Below, one piece after another: positions 1-12,914 of a stretch of 64,000 bases of DNA. Made by a program: the position numbers and the translations under genes. Below the pieces are notes generated by a model. The model was not told the DNA's origin, did not search any database, and saw only the letters and a list, made by a program, of their open reading frames with translations. The stretch's first letter is position 1. Every line of letters starts with the position of its first letter. The stretch comes from Spodoptera frugiperda (taxonomy: Eukaryota; Arthropoda; Insecta; Lepidoptera; Noctuidae): NCBI RefSeq assembly GCF_023101765.2, contig NC_064212.1:6262001-6326000 (forward strand), given 5' to 3'.

Positions 1-659
1 ATTCATTTCAGTACGTTTGTCAGATATATAAAATGTTATTTGCAATTGAAGGATAAACAATTCTCTAAGTATTTTGAATTTATTGTAACGCTTTGTCAAA
101 GAAGTCAAGTAATACGGTTATTTATTGTTTATGACTTTCTTTTAAGTGTCTTGTGAGCAATTGAAATTGGATGGGCACAGCACTGTGACAATTTGTGATT
201 TATAAGGTCACATTAGCAATTATCCTTGGGAAGAAAATTCATTACTTCAATTGAAGTGAAATGGAGGCGTCTTATTGTTCAGATTCAGTACTTTCATTCA
301 AATATATTTTATGTTTTGTTAAGTTCGTTGAAAATTACAGTTCAAACGTCAAATAAACCAATTTCAATATCGAATAACAAAATTATTTACCCAAACCAAT
401 AGTACCTAATATTGTTTAGTATTGGTAAAGTTTTCGTTATTGCAAAACTTGTCGGTATTCGGTTTTTATAATCGAAATTATTATCTTTTGTCAAAGTTTC
501 GTAGCTAACTTGTTTAGTTATCTTTGTTAAAGTTTTCTAAAGATTATTCAGTACTATTGAAATAAAAGTTAGGTGTAGTAGTAGTAGTAAATAAAATACT
601 ATAATCTAAAATACTAATTTAATTTTTCTTATACCATAAAAAGAAATCTCTCATCACGG

Positions 660-790
660 GTGTACACAAGACAAACCTGACAGATACCGGTCTGCAGGGC
701 TCTCTAATAATCTTCAAGTTTTCAAACTACGATCTCCAATTCGCCTGCCAAGCATGGAGATTGTGGAACATATTGAAAAGAAATCGTAAA
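660..790. repeat. Degenerate lepidopteran repeat fragment
   Basis: The stretch around CGCCTGCCAAGCATGGAGAT resembles a widespread lepidopteran repeat, recalled from general knowledge. A related, more diverged fragment (CACTACGATCACAAGTTCGC, then GTGCCAAGCATTTT) lies at about 21550-21590. Confidence 0.3.
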
Positions 791-3700
791 TAATGATTTA
801 TTTTTAATACCAGGTTTGGGAGCTATTTAATATACCCACGACACCTTTTAGTGTTCAAATTCAGTGCACGTACTACGAGATAGTACGATGCTAATCACAG
901 CCAGGAATCTGCATAGTGTAGCGACTACACACAGAATATACAGGGTGTGATGCCAAGTTGTTCCATTAATTTGACGGCGAGGTTCAGAGTTTCTACTAGA
1001 TTAGTTGATGAGCTAGGTGCACCGGCATTTAGTTTTATACTGTAAGTTAATTCCACACGCAAATGTGGTTCTGCAAGATTCGCGTAGTATAATATGCATA
1101 AGGAAAGCACCAAAAATGTTTTAAAAATTATAAACTATACGATAAATTGACCTGTGAATATGTAACAAAACGTAAGAGTAAAGAAAACATGGCATGAAAT
1201 AATGCACTCCTATCTAAATACATTCAAGTAATCTGACAGAAAGAACTGAATGTAGATTGGGCAAAATGAACACTGTTTTAGAATATATCGTTGTGTAGTT
1301 TCTGTCATGTCGTATACTCAATGTTCCTATTGTCTGTTCCAAATATATCACGCTTTGCGCTTTGTTTATTACTTCTTGGTATAAATTCGAAGATATCGGG
1401 CTGAAGGAAAATGTATGTGCCAGCGGAGCGGTTATAAAGCGTTCATATCGATGCGCTACGGCACACCAATCACTTAGTGTTAGCCACCATACTTCTTTGT
1501 TTCACGACCATTTATTTATAAGACATGCAGCATAAACAAAGCCTGCCTGCGGCACCCGGTGCCTTATAAATCAACCGCTTGTTCACCGTGTCTATTAAAA
1601 GTACAGCGGGAGCAAGTCACTTGGAGTGTTATTATTACTGCATCCGCACACATTATCCCGCGAGGAGGGCGCTTGTTTCAAACGTGAACCCCTTGTTTTC
1701 GTGACGGACCCATTTACTTCGAGCGGGAAACATTCGCTCCGTGAAAATTTAGTAATTTCTATTTACTCCGCGGTTTTCCTGTTGTTTTTCCTTAATTTTG
1801 TCACAGCTTGATCATTTTATCAAAAAATATATCTTTATTTAACGACCCGTGGCGGGTGTGTTTTATTAAAATGGTTTATGGCAAATCGTTTCGTGCTCCT
1901 TTGATTTCTTTCGTTTTAGCAACTTGAAAGATATTTTCTGTAGGTAATCTGATTATCAAAACGCTTCTTAAATTATGGATAAAGAATTCAATTATACTTT
2001 TTGTTGAGTGGACTGTACAATGTACGTTATAAAATATTCGGCTCAGTTATGTTAAGACGAATTTTTGTTTATTTTCTTTATTATTCAATAAATTTACAAT
2101 TTACATACATATGTATTACAAAACACTTGTCTGAAACCTTTAAAGGTTTATGTGACAGAGTGGAGAAAGCATGCAGTATGTTACATTAAAAATTAAATAC
2201 GTAAACACCATAGGTATTTTATTGTTAAAGAATTGTATGTTTTGTTTGGTAATTATTATGCCTTTTTTCATAACTCTATATTTAAAACAAACTCTTTCAA
2301 CAGAATTTCTAGCATCACGTCATGTTTTGTTCAATATGCAGTTTATGAGTTTGTAAACTGTTCACGATAAGACTAGTTGTGCTATGAATGAAGCAACAGA
2401 AACTTGTGAACTACGAGCGAAACAACACTTTTGAAAAGCAAAGCTCCGTTATCTGTTGTCTGACTTATGTTTCATCAACTAAGAACTAAATATTATCAGA
2501 CTCCTAACTTACGTACGACAATAGCAAGGAAACTCGCAGAAGCACTGCATATAAATACGAGGACGATTAAGTGTGCCACTAAAATAGTTATTCTCGAATT
2601 AGTGCACGGAGCAAGCAATTTAATTTTCGTTTCCCGGGGACTGTTGCTTTCGTCATAGTTTGATAAAGTTCCCGAGAATTTTGCCTAAGTAGGCCAATTG
2701 ATAATCAAGTTTTATTTGTTATGAGAGTCATTAGGAGGGGAAATCTTGTTGGAACAAATTTCGAGTAAAGTTTGTTTTGAAGCCTATGTGCGGGCTCGGG
2801 GTAATTACAGACGACGAGAATCATCTTTTACCTTAACCTACACTTTTAGCACGTTTTGTCTTAAAGTTAATTGTTCTTCATTTAAAAACAAGTTGTTTGC
2901 CATGTTTTTCCTCCCTACCAGGAACATTTTGTGACAAAAATTGTATTACATGATATTTAATATGCACAACTGCTTTGTTGTCTATTTTGGCTACAACTGC
3001 TATGTCGAGCACGTGGTCTCGTAAGTGTTATTAGGTTTTCCTTTGCGAATTTCTCAGTACTAACACGGGGTATGTAATTAGGCACGTGTTTAGTGATAAG
3101 TTCGGAGCAAAGCAATGTGCCAAAAAGCACACGAGCTTACATAACTGAGGAAAAAACGGTTGTATAATTCTCTTCTGGTGTTTTTTTTAGCGAATACAGG
3201 AGTGATGTTGTTTGTAAAAGTAGCTCTTTGTATATAAAATACGTGAGCGTGTTTGTGTATACCCTAAAAACATTGTTAGAGGGAAGGGACGGAGGTTATT
3301 GTGTGTAACAGTCGCAAATATTACAAGTACGTATTTATGTTTTGCGTTGGCAGTCGCCACTAAACGAGTGTTCCTGTTTATTGCACCATAAAGTAACGTT
3401 TCATTCTGGTAACGTCCCTATATATACTTTATAGGTCGTTGTAACTGATCGAGCACATCACTTTTACACTTTTACCTGTTTTGTACGGTGACATAATCAT
3501 GGTTAAATTTTTGAAAGCACCATAAATTCTTTAATGTCCCACATAAAGTTCGGCCATTCGTGGCAATTGTTTTATAGTTCTTTTTTGAAGGTACGATAAA
3601 ATTGGTATGGGAATCGGTTATCTAACAGTCGATAATTTTAATAGAGGATATGAATTGGCAAAATCTCGTCATATGCTATAATGATAGATACTTATTCTTA

Positions 3701-6700
3701 TATGTAGATTTCTGATCCAGAACGAGTATCAAACACCATCCTTATGAATTACTACCATTTCAAAATATAAATTTAGTGCATAAAATATACTAAAGTACCA
3801 TCCCACCACCTACGACCCAAACGGAAAAAGAAACAGTTCTAAGTAACTGAAACTAAGTACCAGATAAAGAATGTCGATAAATAAAAGCTTGTAAAATATG
3901 AAATTTACAACATGTAGTAGGTATTGGAGTGGTTGTGGCGTGTCGTATGAGTCAATACGTATGCGACGCAGTGATGGCGGTGTCGAGCAAGCACATAAAC
4001 GTTATTGGTAACGTACGAGCGGGCGGCGCCGCGGCGCGGGCCTGTAATGTGGTTTACTTTTGCAGCCGCACGTCCACATCATGTTAAGTGATGAGTACTA
4101 CATATGTACTATGTATGTAGACATGTAGGATGACTTCATATTTAGGTTTTGTAAGTATTTAATAAGTTTTGTTTTACTGTGGTGTGAGTAAGTGTTTTAT
4201 CTTTTTGAGTATCAGTATCAGTTCATCAGTTGTCATTTTTTATAGTATTACTACATACGTAGCAGTCGCATGTGACTAAATGCGACTGCTGGTAATGATG
4301 CTGCTGAGAACTAAACTTTTGTAATATATCACTATGCCTCCTTAGCGAAATTCATATTGAAATAAAACGAACAGCTCCAAGGATCCCCATGCCAACCATA
4401 AACACTGCGTAAACAACACATTTTCAGCTCTAACACGAATACATATAAAACAGAAACTTACGTAACAGCGTCAACGTCGGTAACATATATATTAAGAGCG
4501 GTAATAGTTGCGAACAATCTTGAAGCAGGCTAGTTGTGGAGGGCCGGAGTGTCCTGTACTTTGGTAATTTAACTTGAATGTAATTAATGAACTGACCGTC
4601 TGCGGCGCTCCACTTCTTGGTCATTAGTCAAGTGCTTACTCATTACCATACTAACGTTAACAGTCAGATATTGTTAATATATTTCCCTGTTCATATTTCA
4701 ACTGACAGTTGCCTGGTTTTATATAACAGAACAATAAATTACCTCCACGTAATTGTCTCGATTCGAATATGAATGCGGTATTATAGTTATTGTTTCGAAT
4801 TGGTTGCCTCATAGGTTGAGTGGTGGTAGTTATGACTGTTGAGGTTGGTTTTGACCATAGAGTTAGACAACGACAAAGATTACAGCTATCATATGAACAT
4901 CAATAAGAACTGATATTCAATATCGATAAGAATATGTTCTTGTTTCATACTTTTAAGAACATGACTTTTCAGAAATCAGATTTCACTTCTTATAGTTCGT
5001 TTTTATAACTTTTTTGAATATATTTTAATCGAGTTACCGAGAGAAGAGAGAGTGGGCGACTAACTTGCCTTTACACTACGGGATTCATAATAATAAAAAC
5101 TAGTTTAACGTGGATTTACCTACTACAATACTGACCTCTATCTGTCCCTCCGGGGAATAATACATATTATGGTGTTCGATATTTATGAAAATATTTCAAA
5201 GTATTGTGTGTTTTACGCAATAAAATACCACATTACTTTAAACATAGGAACTATTATCGCGATCCGTGTCACTAAACGACTGAACAATTATATAAAACAT
5301 AGGTTTTATGATGCAGTGGAGGTATAATTCTATTTTATGACCAATAAAAGTGACTAATTTTACATATGGAGCGAAATTATAGAGGCTGAGTGTACTGGTT
5401 TTGTTGGCCTAGCTAGTAAACATTGGTTTTGTTAATTTATTACGTTCAGTCGACAATAGCTTGGGTTTGGCGAAAAGTAGGTCTTGCAATGTATAGGCAT
5501 TAAGTTTGGCATGACTTTGATGAATAATGTCTAAGTTATTTTTGTTTATCTGTAGTCGTATCTGGAGATTTAGAAATAAATCAAGATAGTGATAACTATA
5601 TCAATAATGTAGTTAATATTTAGACTGGTGTGATCCTGTAAACGATTGACTGTAAATGATTACAAGGTCGCACTAGTATAGTAGTTTCCTAAAAGCGCCT
5701 AAAGTCAGCCAACTCAATTACAAATAACTGTACAAACCACATCAAAGCGTCGTGTTGTGAGTACATACATACGCGACACGCGGTTTGCTTACTCGTGCTA
5801 ATCATATTGCAATATTATTGTAACAATCTCCGTCTTATTAACGATAGAGGTTTAATATTCAAATTAGTTAAACATTCAGCTCCAGAACACAGCTCCCTCT
5901 ACCGTACATAAACGGCACTATCAATTTGGTGCGGCGGCAGATAATAAATATTTTATTATAGGCTCGGACGGCGCACGTGAACCGCAAAATCACTGTTACG
6001 GCGTTGTTATACGGATAATTTGCAAATATTATCGTAAAACCGGCAATGAAGCCTGTTACAAATCACTATGGTAATATATTGTATTAAAACCGAGCTTTTA
6101 ATATCAGTGCTGTCCAATTATCTTTGGTATGCGTCTGATATTTGCTGTTTCAACGAAGTGAACTATTATATTGCATAAAATTTTGTTGATTGTTGATTTA
6201 TGAGAAAATTCTTACTAAAAGCAATATTGTTTATTTATATGTTTCTTGAAACAGTGCCCAATTGACAAGATAGAATCTCATGTACCTACTTAAGGCAAGT
6301 AAAAACGATACTACACTAAATATCATTCCAACATTAAATATAATCAGCTGTTATACTAGTACAATAGAATAGTTCGGACCAGTTTAGTATGTATTATCGT
6401 ATCTAGCGAGTTGCAAGCACGTTAGTAGATATTCAAATAGCTCGTTGCGAACTGCAAGCTATGCTGATATCCGAACGGCAAATAGAACATTAATTTTGAT
6501 TGTTTGTACAGTAGTGAGATGATAATATTATGCGGTATTGGTCACACGGTGGTGTGTGAGGCTCAGTGAGTCGTCAGCTGTATCGTGAGTAGTGGTCCAA
6601 TTATGATAACGCGAGCCGCGTCCGCTGCAAGCTTGCGCGCCAATTATTTGATCACCGCCTACAAAACGGATTAACTTGTGTGTGTTTATTTATTTAAATG

Positions 6701-9700
6701 AATGCTTTTTTGTGTAAATTCGTTTATTTTACACGGAAATTTATAATTTTTAATAGTTTGCAATAAGTGTGCTATACGTGGCTAGTTCTAAGGACGATGA
6801 ACGAAGAACAAATTGATTGACGTTTTACTTGATACTCGTTGATTATGATTAAAAAGGTATGAAATGTTGTCTCTTCACACAAGTTTATTATAATACTCAT
6901 ATACAAAATGTCGGCCAGATTGCTGTATAAATTGTGACGTTTATTTAATTGAAAATTGTAAATGGTTTAAATTAAGGTCGGTACGACACGAAACCGGTTT
7001 GACAAAGACAAGCAAAGTAAAGTAACAAAAAGTTTTAATAATTAATTTTTAAGTTTGTAACACTGTTTGTTAATTAAATTACATTGAGAGAGGTAAAGTT
7101 ATTGTTGAACGGTAAAACTTTTGTACAAAATGGTGTACAAGAAACACACTGTAATGAAATGAAAAGAAATAAGCAATCTTTTATTTAGAAAACATAATCA
7201 AGTCTTCCTATGTCTGTGTGACTTTTATTACTTTTATATAATGTTGTGACTATAGCTTTATCTTGCGTCTGAGCGACAGAACCTAAATATATTTTCTTTG
7301 AGTACTAATTAACTACGTGTTACTTCTACTGACACTATTACATGATTAGAGAATTGGATACATTTGTAAATACTACAGCATTGAGAAATCGATAGGTTTG
7401 ATGTCCTTTATCAGACCCATAGTGCAATGTAATGGTATTGGGCTATCGTCCTTTACAAAGACGTCAAGTTGACGTATGTCAGCTCAGTGAGGCATCACAT
7501 GACGTGCGGAACGCTGACGTAAGCTGCAATACTCAGCCGATACAGCTTTGCTGTGTTTGAATAAGTTACTCTCTAAAATGTACAGAAGGTATTCTGTAGT
7601 AACGGTAATGTAATAACGGTAGTTATTGTTGTTGAAATACAAAATTGATAATACCTATTTCGCCAAAGTAGCAATAATCATAATAAGCAATAATCTTTTT
7701 TTAACAAAAAAATATAAAATTCCAAAGCTGCTAGGGACGAAGAAGTAGGGAGGTACTGAGTACAACGTCCCAAAAATATCTCGCAAGAAATAAAACTATC
7801 GTGTCCAAAGTAACGTAACAATTTATTACATAAAAAACTGCACAGGTCATATTATATTGACGGAAACTCTTAACACCACGATGTAGAAAATGACGTCACG
7901 GCACAGTGTCATCTGTTATTTAATATCGGTACTAAACTATGAATATTTATGAATTTAAATAAGTAGTGTCAACAAAATAGACACTGTAATGAGCACAATT
8001 TTTCGAAATTGTACGTATGATAAAACACTAAAACGTTTTCCCCTGAGATATTGATTGAAGATACTTAGAAAATATCTTATGAAGTATCTTCAGGACCAGA
8101 CCATTTCCAATCTTATTCCAACATTTGAACGCTTTTGAAATGAATGAATGTGTATTTTTTGCGGTTGACTGTGTACAGTAGAGTACTATGTATAGTAGAT
8201 GTATTGTATCATGATTTACTTTCGCTTGAGTTGTGACTGATAGACTCCTCGATCAAAGCTTGATTTTCTTGTAGAAGGTCGATATTTTTTTTTCTTTTTG
8301 CTTTGAGCTCTTGCCAAATATAACTAGTAAGTAGGTTTTACTTATTTTTCGAAAGTGTGTAGTGCTGATATTTAAGTCAGCTGTCGTTATTATCGAGAAT
8401 GTTGACAGTCTTATTATAACTTGGTATAAATAAAGTTTAATTGTGTTTTAAAGCTTAAGTGTAGTTGTGAAAATCGCTTACAAAACACGATATAGCATTG
8501 TGTCTTTTTTGGTAAGAAAAGGAGTGGTAGGTATATTGGCAGGTATAAGGTTTTAATTACTTATTTCATTAACAAGTAAAAATAAATATAGAGGGCCCAT
8601 GTTTTGGAATTGCCTTCTATATCACAATTTCGATTCTCTACGCTATTTTGTTTCCAATACAATTTGTATAAGCCGTTGGATGAATGGCTAAATTTAAAAG
8701 GATGGGTTAACCTTCCCTTCACAATAGGCTATTGTCAGGAGTAATTTGAAAGCGATCAGTGACTGATTGTTTGAAATTGTATAAGTATGTTGTTATTTAG
8801 TCATATGTAAAAAGGGGTTAGGCGAACAATTCTATTAGTTTTAATGAAAAACACAAAACTGGTTGATGAAAATTTAGAAAGGATTTGTGGGATCGTAATA
8901 TATTGTATATTTTACTTTTGTTTCGTAGTAATATTAATCAGACTAACATGATGAAATTATTTAGTTTGTTTATGGTATTTCTCGACCTTTATATAGCAAA
9001 GATCTTAATATTTGAAAGATATTTGTTTTGAATCTTTTTACAAGAGCGATGTTATTATCAACTGTCTCATATTCCAAGACTCATTGTATACCTAAGTACA
9101 CGAATAAACCAAGAATTTTGAAATACCTTTAGTTATTCGTATATAGTTGGATTATTTTTCTTATGCCGAAGCTTTATCATATAAGATCGCAATATATCCA
9201 TTCAGAAACTATTACAATTCTTTATTGTTTTATTTTACGTCTGTGAATAGTTTTACTTCTCATAAAACGTCCGTTTATGGCACCTCCGTACATACGAGTT
9301 AATAGTACGAACTGTTTTACTCGTAACTGGATGCGATATAAAATTTATTCCTTTAAATAATTGTCTTTTTTCTTTTCATGACTAATTTTGATAGCGCTCG
9401 TATATTAAATAAATATGATGTGTATGTAACATGTTTTGTCTTCAAAGAATGTCTAGGTAAAAATAATGTAATATGTAAATTCACGTCTGAATGCCAAACA
9501 TAATCCAAGTGACAAATGTAACGTAACTGTATACTTAAAATAATAAATAACACGATATCATTCCGTAGGCCCAGCGAATAAACGAACCGTTGTTGTGTTA
9601 TTACTTGGCACAACTTAGTATGAATAAATAAAAAAGTACGAACTATGAACTGTAGTAATTTTATTACAGCAATAAAATAAAGAAATTTTGTCGGAGAACG

Positions 9701-9939
9701 TCGTAAATTTTATATTCCTAGAGTTTACGAGTGTGTGTCACCAGTTTCGGTAACCCATTATTAAATTTCCAATTACGCGTATTTTAGTCGTATTCGTACC
9801 GTACGTATTTATAACCCAATTTTCACATTTGAATGATTCTATCCTAAATTAAGTATTTTATGTAGGTCTCTACTCTACTTAACCATATAATTATATTCTA
9901 TACAAATAAAGAGTGTGGGAGACGTTCATCATCTTTACG

Positions 9940-9998
9940 GCTACGGCGTAGCAGGCGTAGCAGCCATCACGTCGTCGCTACGCTTGCTACGCCGAAGC
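9940..9998. repeat. GCGTAG-rich stem-loop
   Basis: Two 22-bp arms (9940-9961 and 9977-9998) are inverted with 20 of 22 positions matching, built on GGCGTAGCAGGCGTAGC and its complement, around a 15-bp loop. A related CGTAGC-rich stretch is at 42940-42970. Likely a mobile-element remnant. Confidence 0.5.
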
Positions 9999-11559
9999 AC
10001 TATATTATTGTGTTGTTAATTTATCAAAATGTACTTCTACTACTAGATTCTTTATCGTGTCATTCATGTCAAATTCAGCGGAATAAGCGATAGGGATGAA
10101 TACTGTAGCTCAGTGACCCTTGGGAAATAATGGGTCGGACTATTCGTAGATGAATCCAGATGCCACCTCTAGAATAGAAAGTACCTCATTTGTGCGAGTC
10201 TAACAAAGCAATAAGTACTTAAAACAATTTATGTAGAAAGTATTTTCAGATACAATTGAAAACCACAATTAGTCCAATGTTAGTTACGTAATGAGAAAAC
10301 GTATGAACGTGAACATATATCATACGAGTCCAATTAGCGAACTGTATCGTTGGGCAGTTTATTTCGCCTCGTTATTTTAGGATTGTGTGGCTCGAAGTAA
10401 TTTTTCTGGACTAGATAAGCAAGCGTGTCACGTACGATAGAGTTGGAGAAACTAGAGGGTTCTAATTGGCTGGCCTGTTTTGTGGTGGCGGCAACCCTAG
10501 CACGGTCACCGAAATCGAAGGCCTCTTCTATAATCGATCAGCAGAACGCTCCCATTCAAACTTAGCCTTTGTTATCGATAGAGAAAAGGCTTTTGAAATG
10601 AGATTCTAATCTCATTATGCGTAGGTAGATATCTAATCCAATAAAATTTGAAGTATCCACTTGAAAAGATCGTTTCGTTTAAAAATATACGGTTTAAGCC
10701 ACTTTACTTGAAGATTTAGAGGCTTTCGGTTTTAATTAACGCGCGGTTTTAATGGAAATTTTACGTGTCTGTGAGGGTATGTGGTCTCTATTCACAAAAT
10801 TATTTACAATTTATTTAATACCACGTTTCTCTTTATACATATTCAAATGAAGCAAGAAATTGCAGATAAATTGATTTAATTAAGTAATGAAACTAATCTC
10901 CTGATTTAGTCAGTAACAAGATTAAAGTTTTTGTAATTAATGTAAAAGACTTTTTTCAAAAAAGGGTATTTCATTAAAGTTACGCTGTTATTAAATTATT
11001 CGGTTTTTATTTAGCAAATCTGATAAATTGGTATTAATAAATAACAAGCATTTTAATAAAATCTATGGTCAGTAAACTAATCCAAAATGGCTGCTTATAG
11101 ATTAAAAACGAGTATTCTTTTTAACATAATAAATATTCTAAATTGAAACAATCCACTTCAATAACAACGGAGGCTCATTTAAAAAGAAATCGTTTTGATA
11201 TTCACTTAAAGCACAAGGATCTACTCGACGTATTTTTATCTCTTCACCTTTTCCCTTAAAACAATGAATAAATCACATTTTCTTTGAATTGCTTACGTAC
11301 TTGTGATTTTTATCTACTGAAACGATTTTTACATTTAATTGGAAAGAAGAAATTAATTATGTAAAAAAATGAGCTTGCTTGAATGAGAGGACAGATGCTG
11401 GTCTCCTTGGGGACTGTAGCAGTATGGTAATGATCTATCTATACATATAATAAAATCGTAGAAAAGTGCTGTCTGTACATTGAAAATAAAAATAAAAAAA
11501 ATAGCAGGGGTTATTGTTATGTCGATGTCGAACCCAAAAATGTAATTAACTTTTTTTTT

Positions 11560-11612
11560 GTCTGTTTGTCTGTTTGTCTGTTTGTCTGTTTGTCTGTTTG
11601 TCTGTTCGTCTG
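11560..11612. repeat. TGTC/TGTT tetranucleotide microsatellite
   Basis: About thirteen alternating TGTC and TGTT units preceded by a run of nine T. The minus strand reads as a Gln/Thr/Asp/Arg repeat, which makes the 102-codon antisense ORF at 11353-11661 spurious. Confidence 0.9.
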
Positions 11613-11910
11613 TGCGCGTTAATCTCAGAAACGACTGATCCAAGTTGGATGCGGTTTTCACGAATATATTGTGGGATGCTTAAATTTACATTTAGTGTTT
11701 GTTTCATGTCAATCGGTTCATAAATAAAAAAGTTATGTCAAATTAAAGAATCACGTCGAACATTCTATGCTTATACCATTAATCTCCACAACTATTTGAC
11801 GGATTTGGTTGAAATTTGGTACAGATATAGTTTAGAACCTTAGAAAGGACATAGATATATTTTTATTTCAAAAATCAAAAAATAAAAATAAGAAATAAAT
11901 TATTTATAAA

Positions 11911-12209
11911 TAATTCTATGTCGATCGTTACACGACTTCGGTTCATGTTATTGTTTTAATTCATCGAAAAAAAGTAAATAAATAGTAAAAAGGTATGAAA
12001 AAAATAATATCAATATAATAAAACATTTAGTACAAAGAAAATGCTCTAACGGAGTATAGATAATTCTATGTCGATCGTTACACGACTTCGGTTCATGTTA
12101 TTGTTTTAATTCATCGAAAAAAGTAAATAAATAGTAAAAAGGTATGAAAAAAATAATATCAATATAATTAAACTTTTAGTACAAAGAAAATGCCCGAACG
12201 GAGTATAAA
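11911..12209. repeat. 150-bp direct tandem duplication
   Basis: The unit 11911-12060 is repeated at 12061-12209. Both begin TAATTCTATGTCGATCGTTA and end in CGGAGTATA. Differences are few: one fewer A in an A-run, ATA/ATT, CATT/CTTT, and CTCT/CCCG before AACGGAG. It lies inside the Helitron-like repeat. Confidence 0.93.
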
Positions 12210-12914
12210 TAAATAATCCAAGTTGTCTTTATCCTCGATAGATGGCGTTGGGATCGAAATAGATCGCGCTATGGTTTCGTTACATTCATTTGGTTGGGTA
12301 TCGGCCGAGCGCTTCGGTACTATCGTAGAAAAAGTGTATTATCAGTCGTATGATTATTTGTCTGTAGTGGTCCTACTGTTTCGTATATTCTAAATTGGTT
12401 TCGTTGTATTTGTCAATTAATAAGTTTATTTGTTGGGTTTTCCTGGTTTTTTGGTTAAACTATTTAACGTAGGTTTAGTTTGATATCGATTATTAGTAGT
12501 TACTGTAGTTAGTTTTTTTAATAAAATTGTAAGTCTAATTTATAAATTAATTAGATTAGATTAGATTTAAGTCGTTTCTTTTAAATTATTTAGTTTAAGC
12601 TTGGTTATTATAGCATAGAGGATAGGTTGTAATATAGTTTCTTTTTTAATTGTTATAAATTCGTAATTCGTAGCTTTCTTTAGTTTTAAGTTAGTTTAAG
12701 TCCGTTTTTAAACTATTTTTTCAATGCCCTAAGTGAGTATACATCTATTAAATTCAAACGCAAAGCTCATTATGTTGATTTTTGAAGAGTTCCCTGGAAT
12801 ATCTTCCACATCTCATTTTTGAAAGGATCCCGCGAGATCGGGAGCTATGTGGTTAAAACCAAAAATTTGCCGGAAGTCACTATTCCACGCGAACGAAGTC
12901 GCGGGCAAAAGCTA

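Larger units (their letters stand above)
1..11430. other. Non-coding AT-rich region
   Basis: No ORF here looks like a protein: all are under 90 codons with no recognisable motifs or splice-linked partners. Visible content: a (GTA)n run near 574-590; a degenerate lepidopteran repeat near 660-790 (CTACGATCTCCAATTCGCC type); GC-rich islets at about 4015-4045 and 6600-6650; CRE-like clusters at 7460-7530 and 7891; and hairpins at 4261-4290 and 9940-9998. Otherwise nothing I can name. Confidence 0.6.
11430..12914. mobile_element. Probable non-autonomous Helitron-like element
   Basis: Starts around a stretch (TATACATATAATAAAATCGTAG) of common lepidopteran repeat type. It runs through a TGTC/TGTT microsatellite, the motif GAAACGACTGATCCAAGTTG, and ends with a GC-rich potential hairpin (CGCGAACGAAGTCGCG) followed by GCAAAAGCTA. 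A terminal hairpin followed by CTA/CTAGT is the usual Helitron 3' end. No Rep/helicase ORF is present, so it would be non-autonomous or a mosaic. Borders are approximate. Confidence 0.4.

Noticed and set aside
11353..11661. 102-codon minus-strand ORF with a DKQTNRQT-type repeat
   Set aside because: Translation of a TGTC/TGTT microsatellite inside a transposable element.
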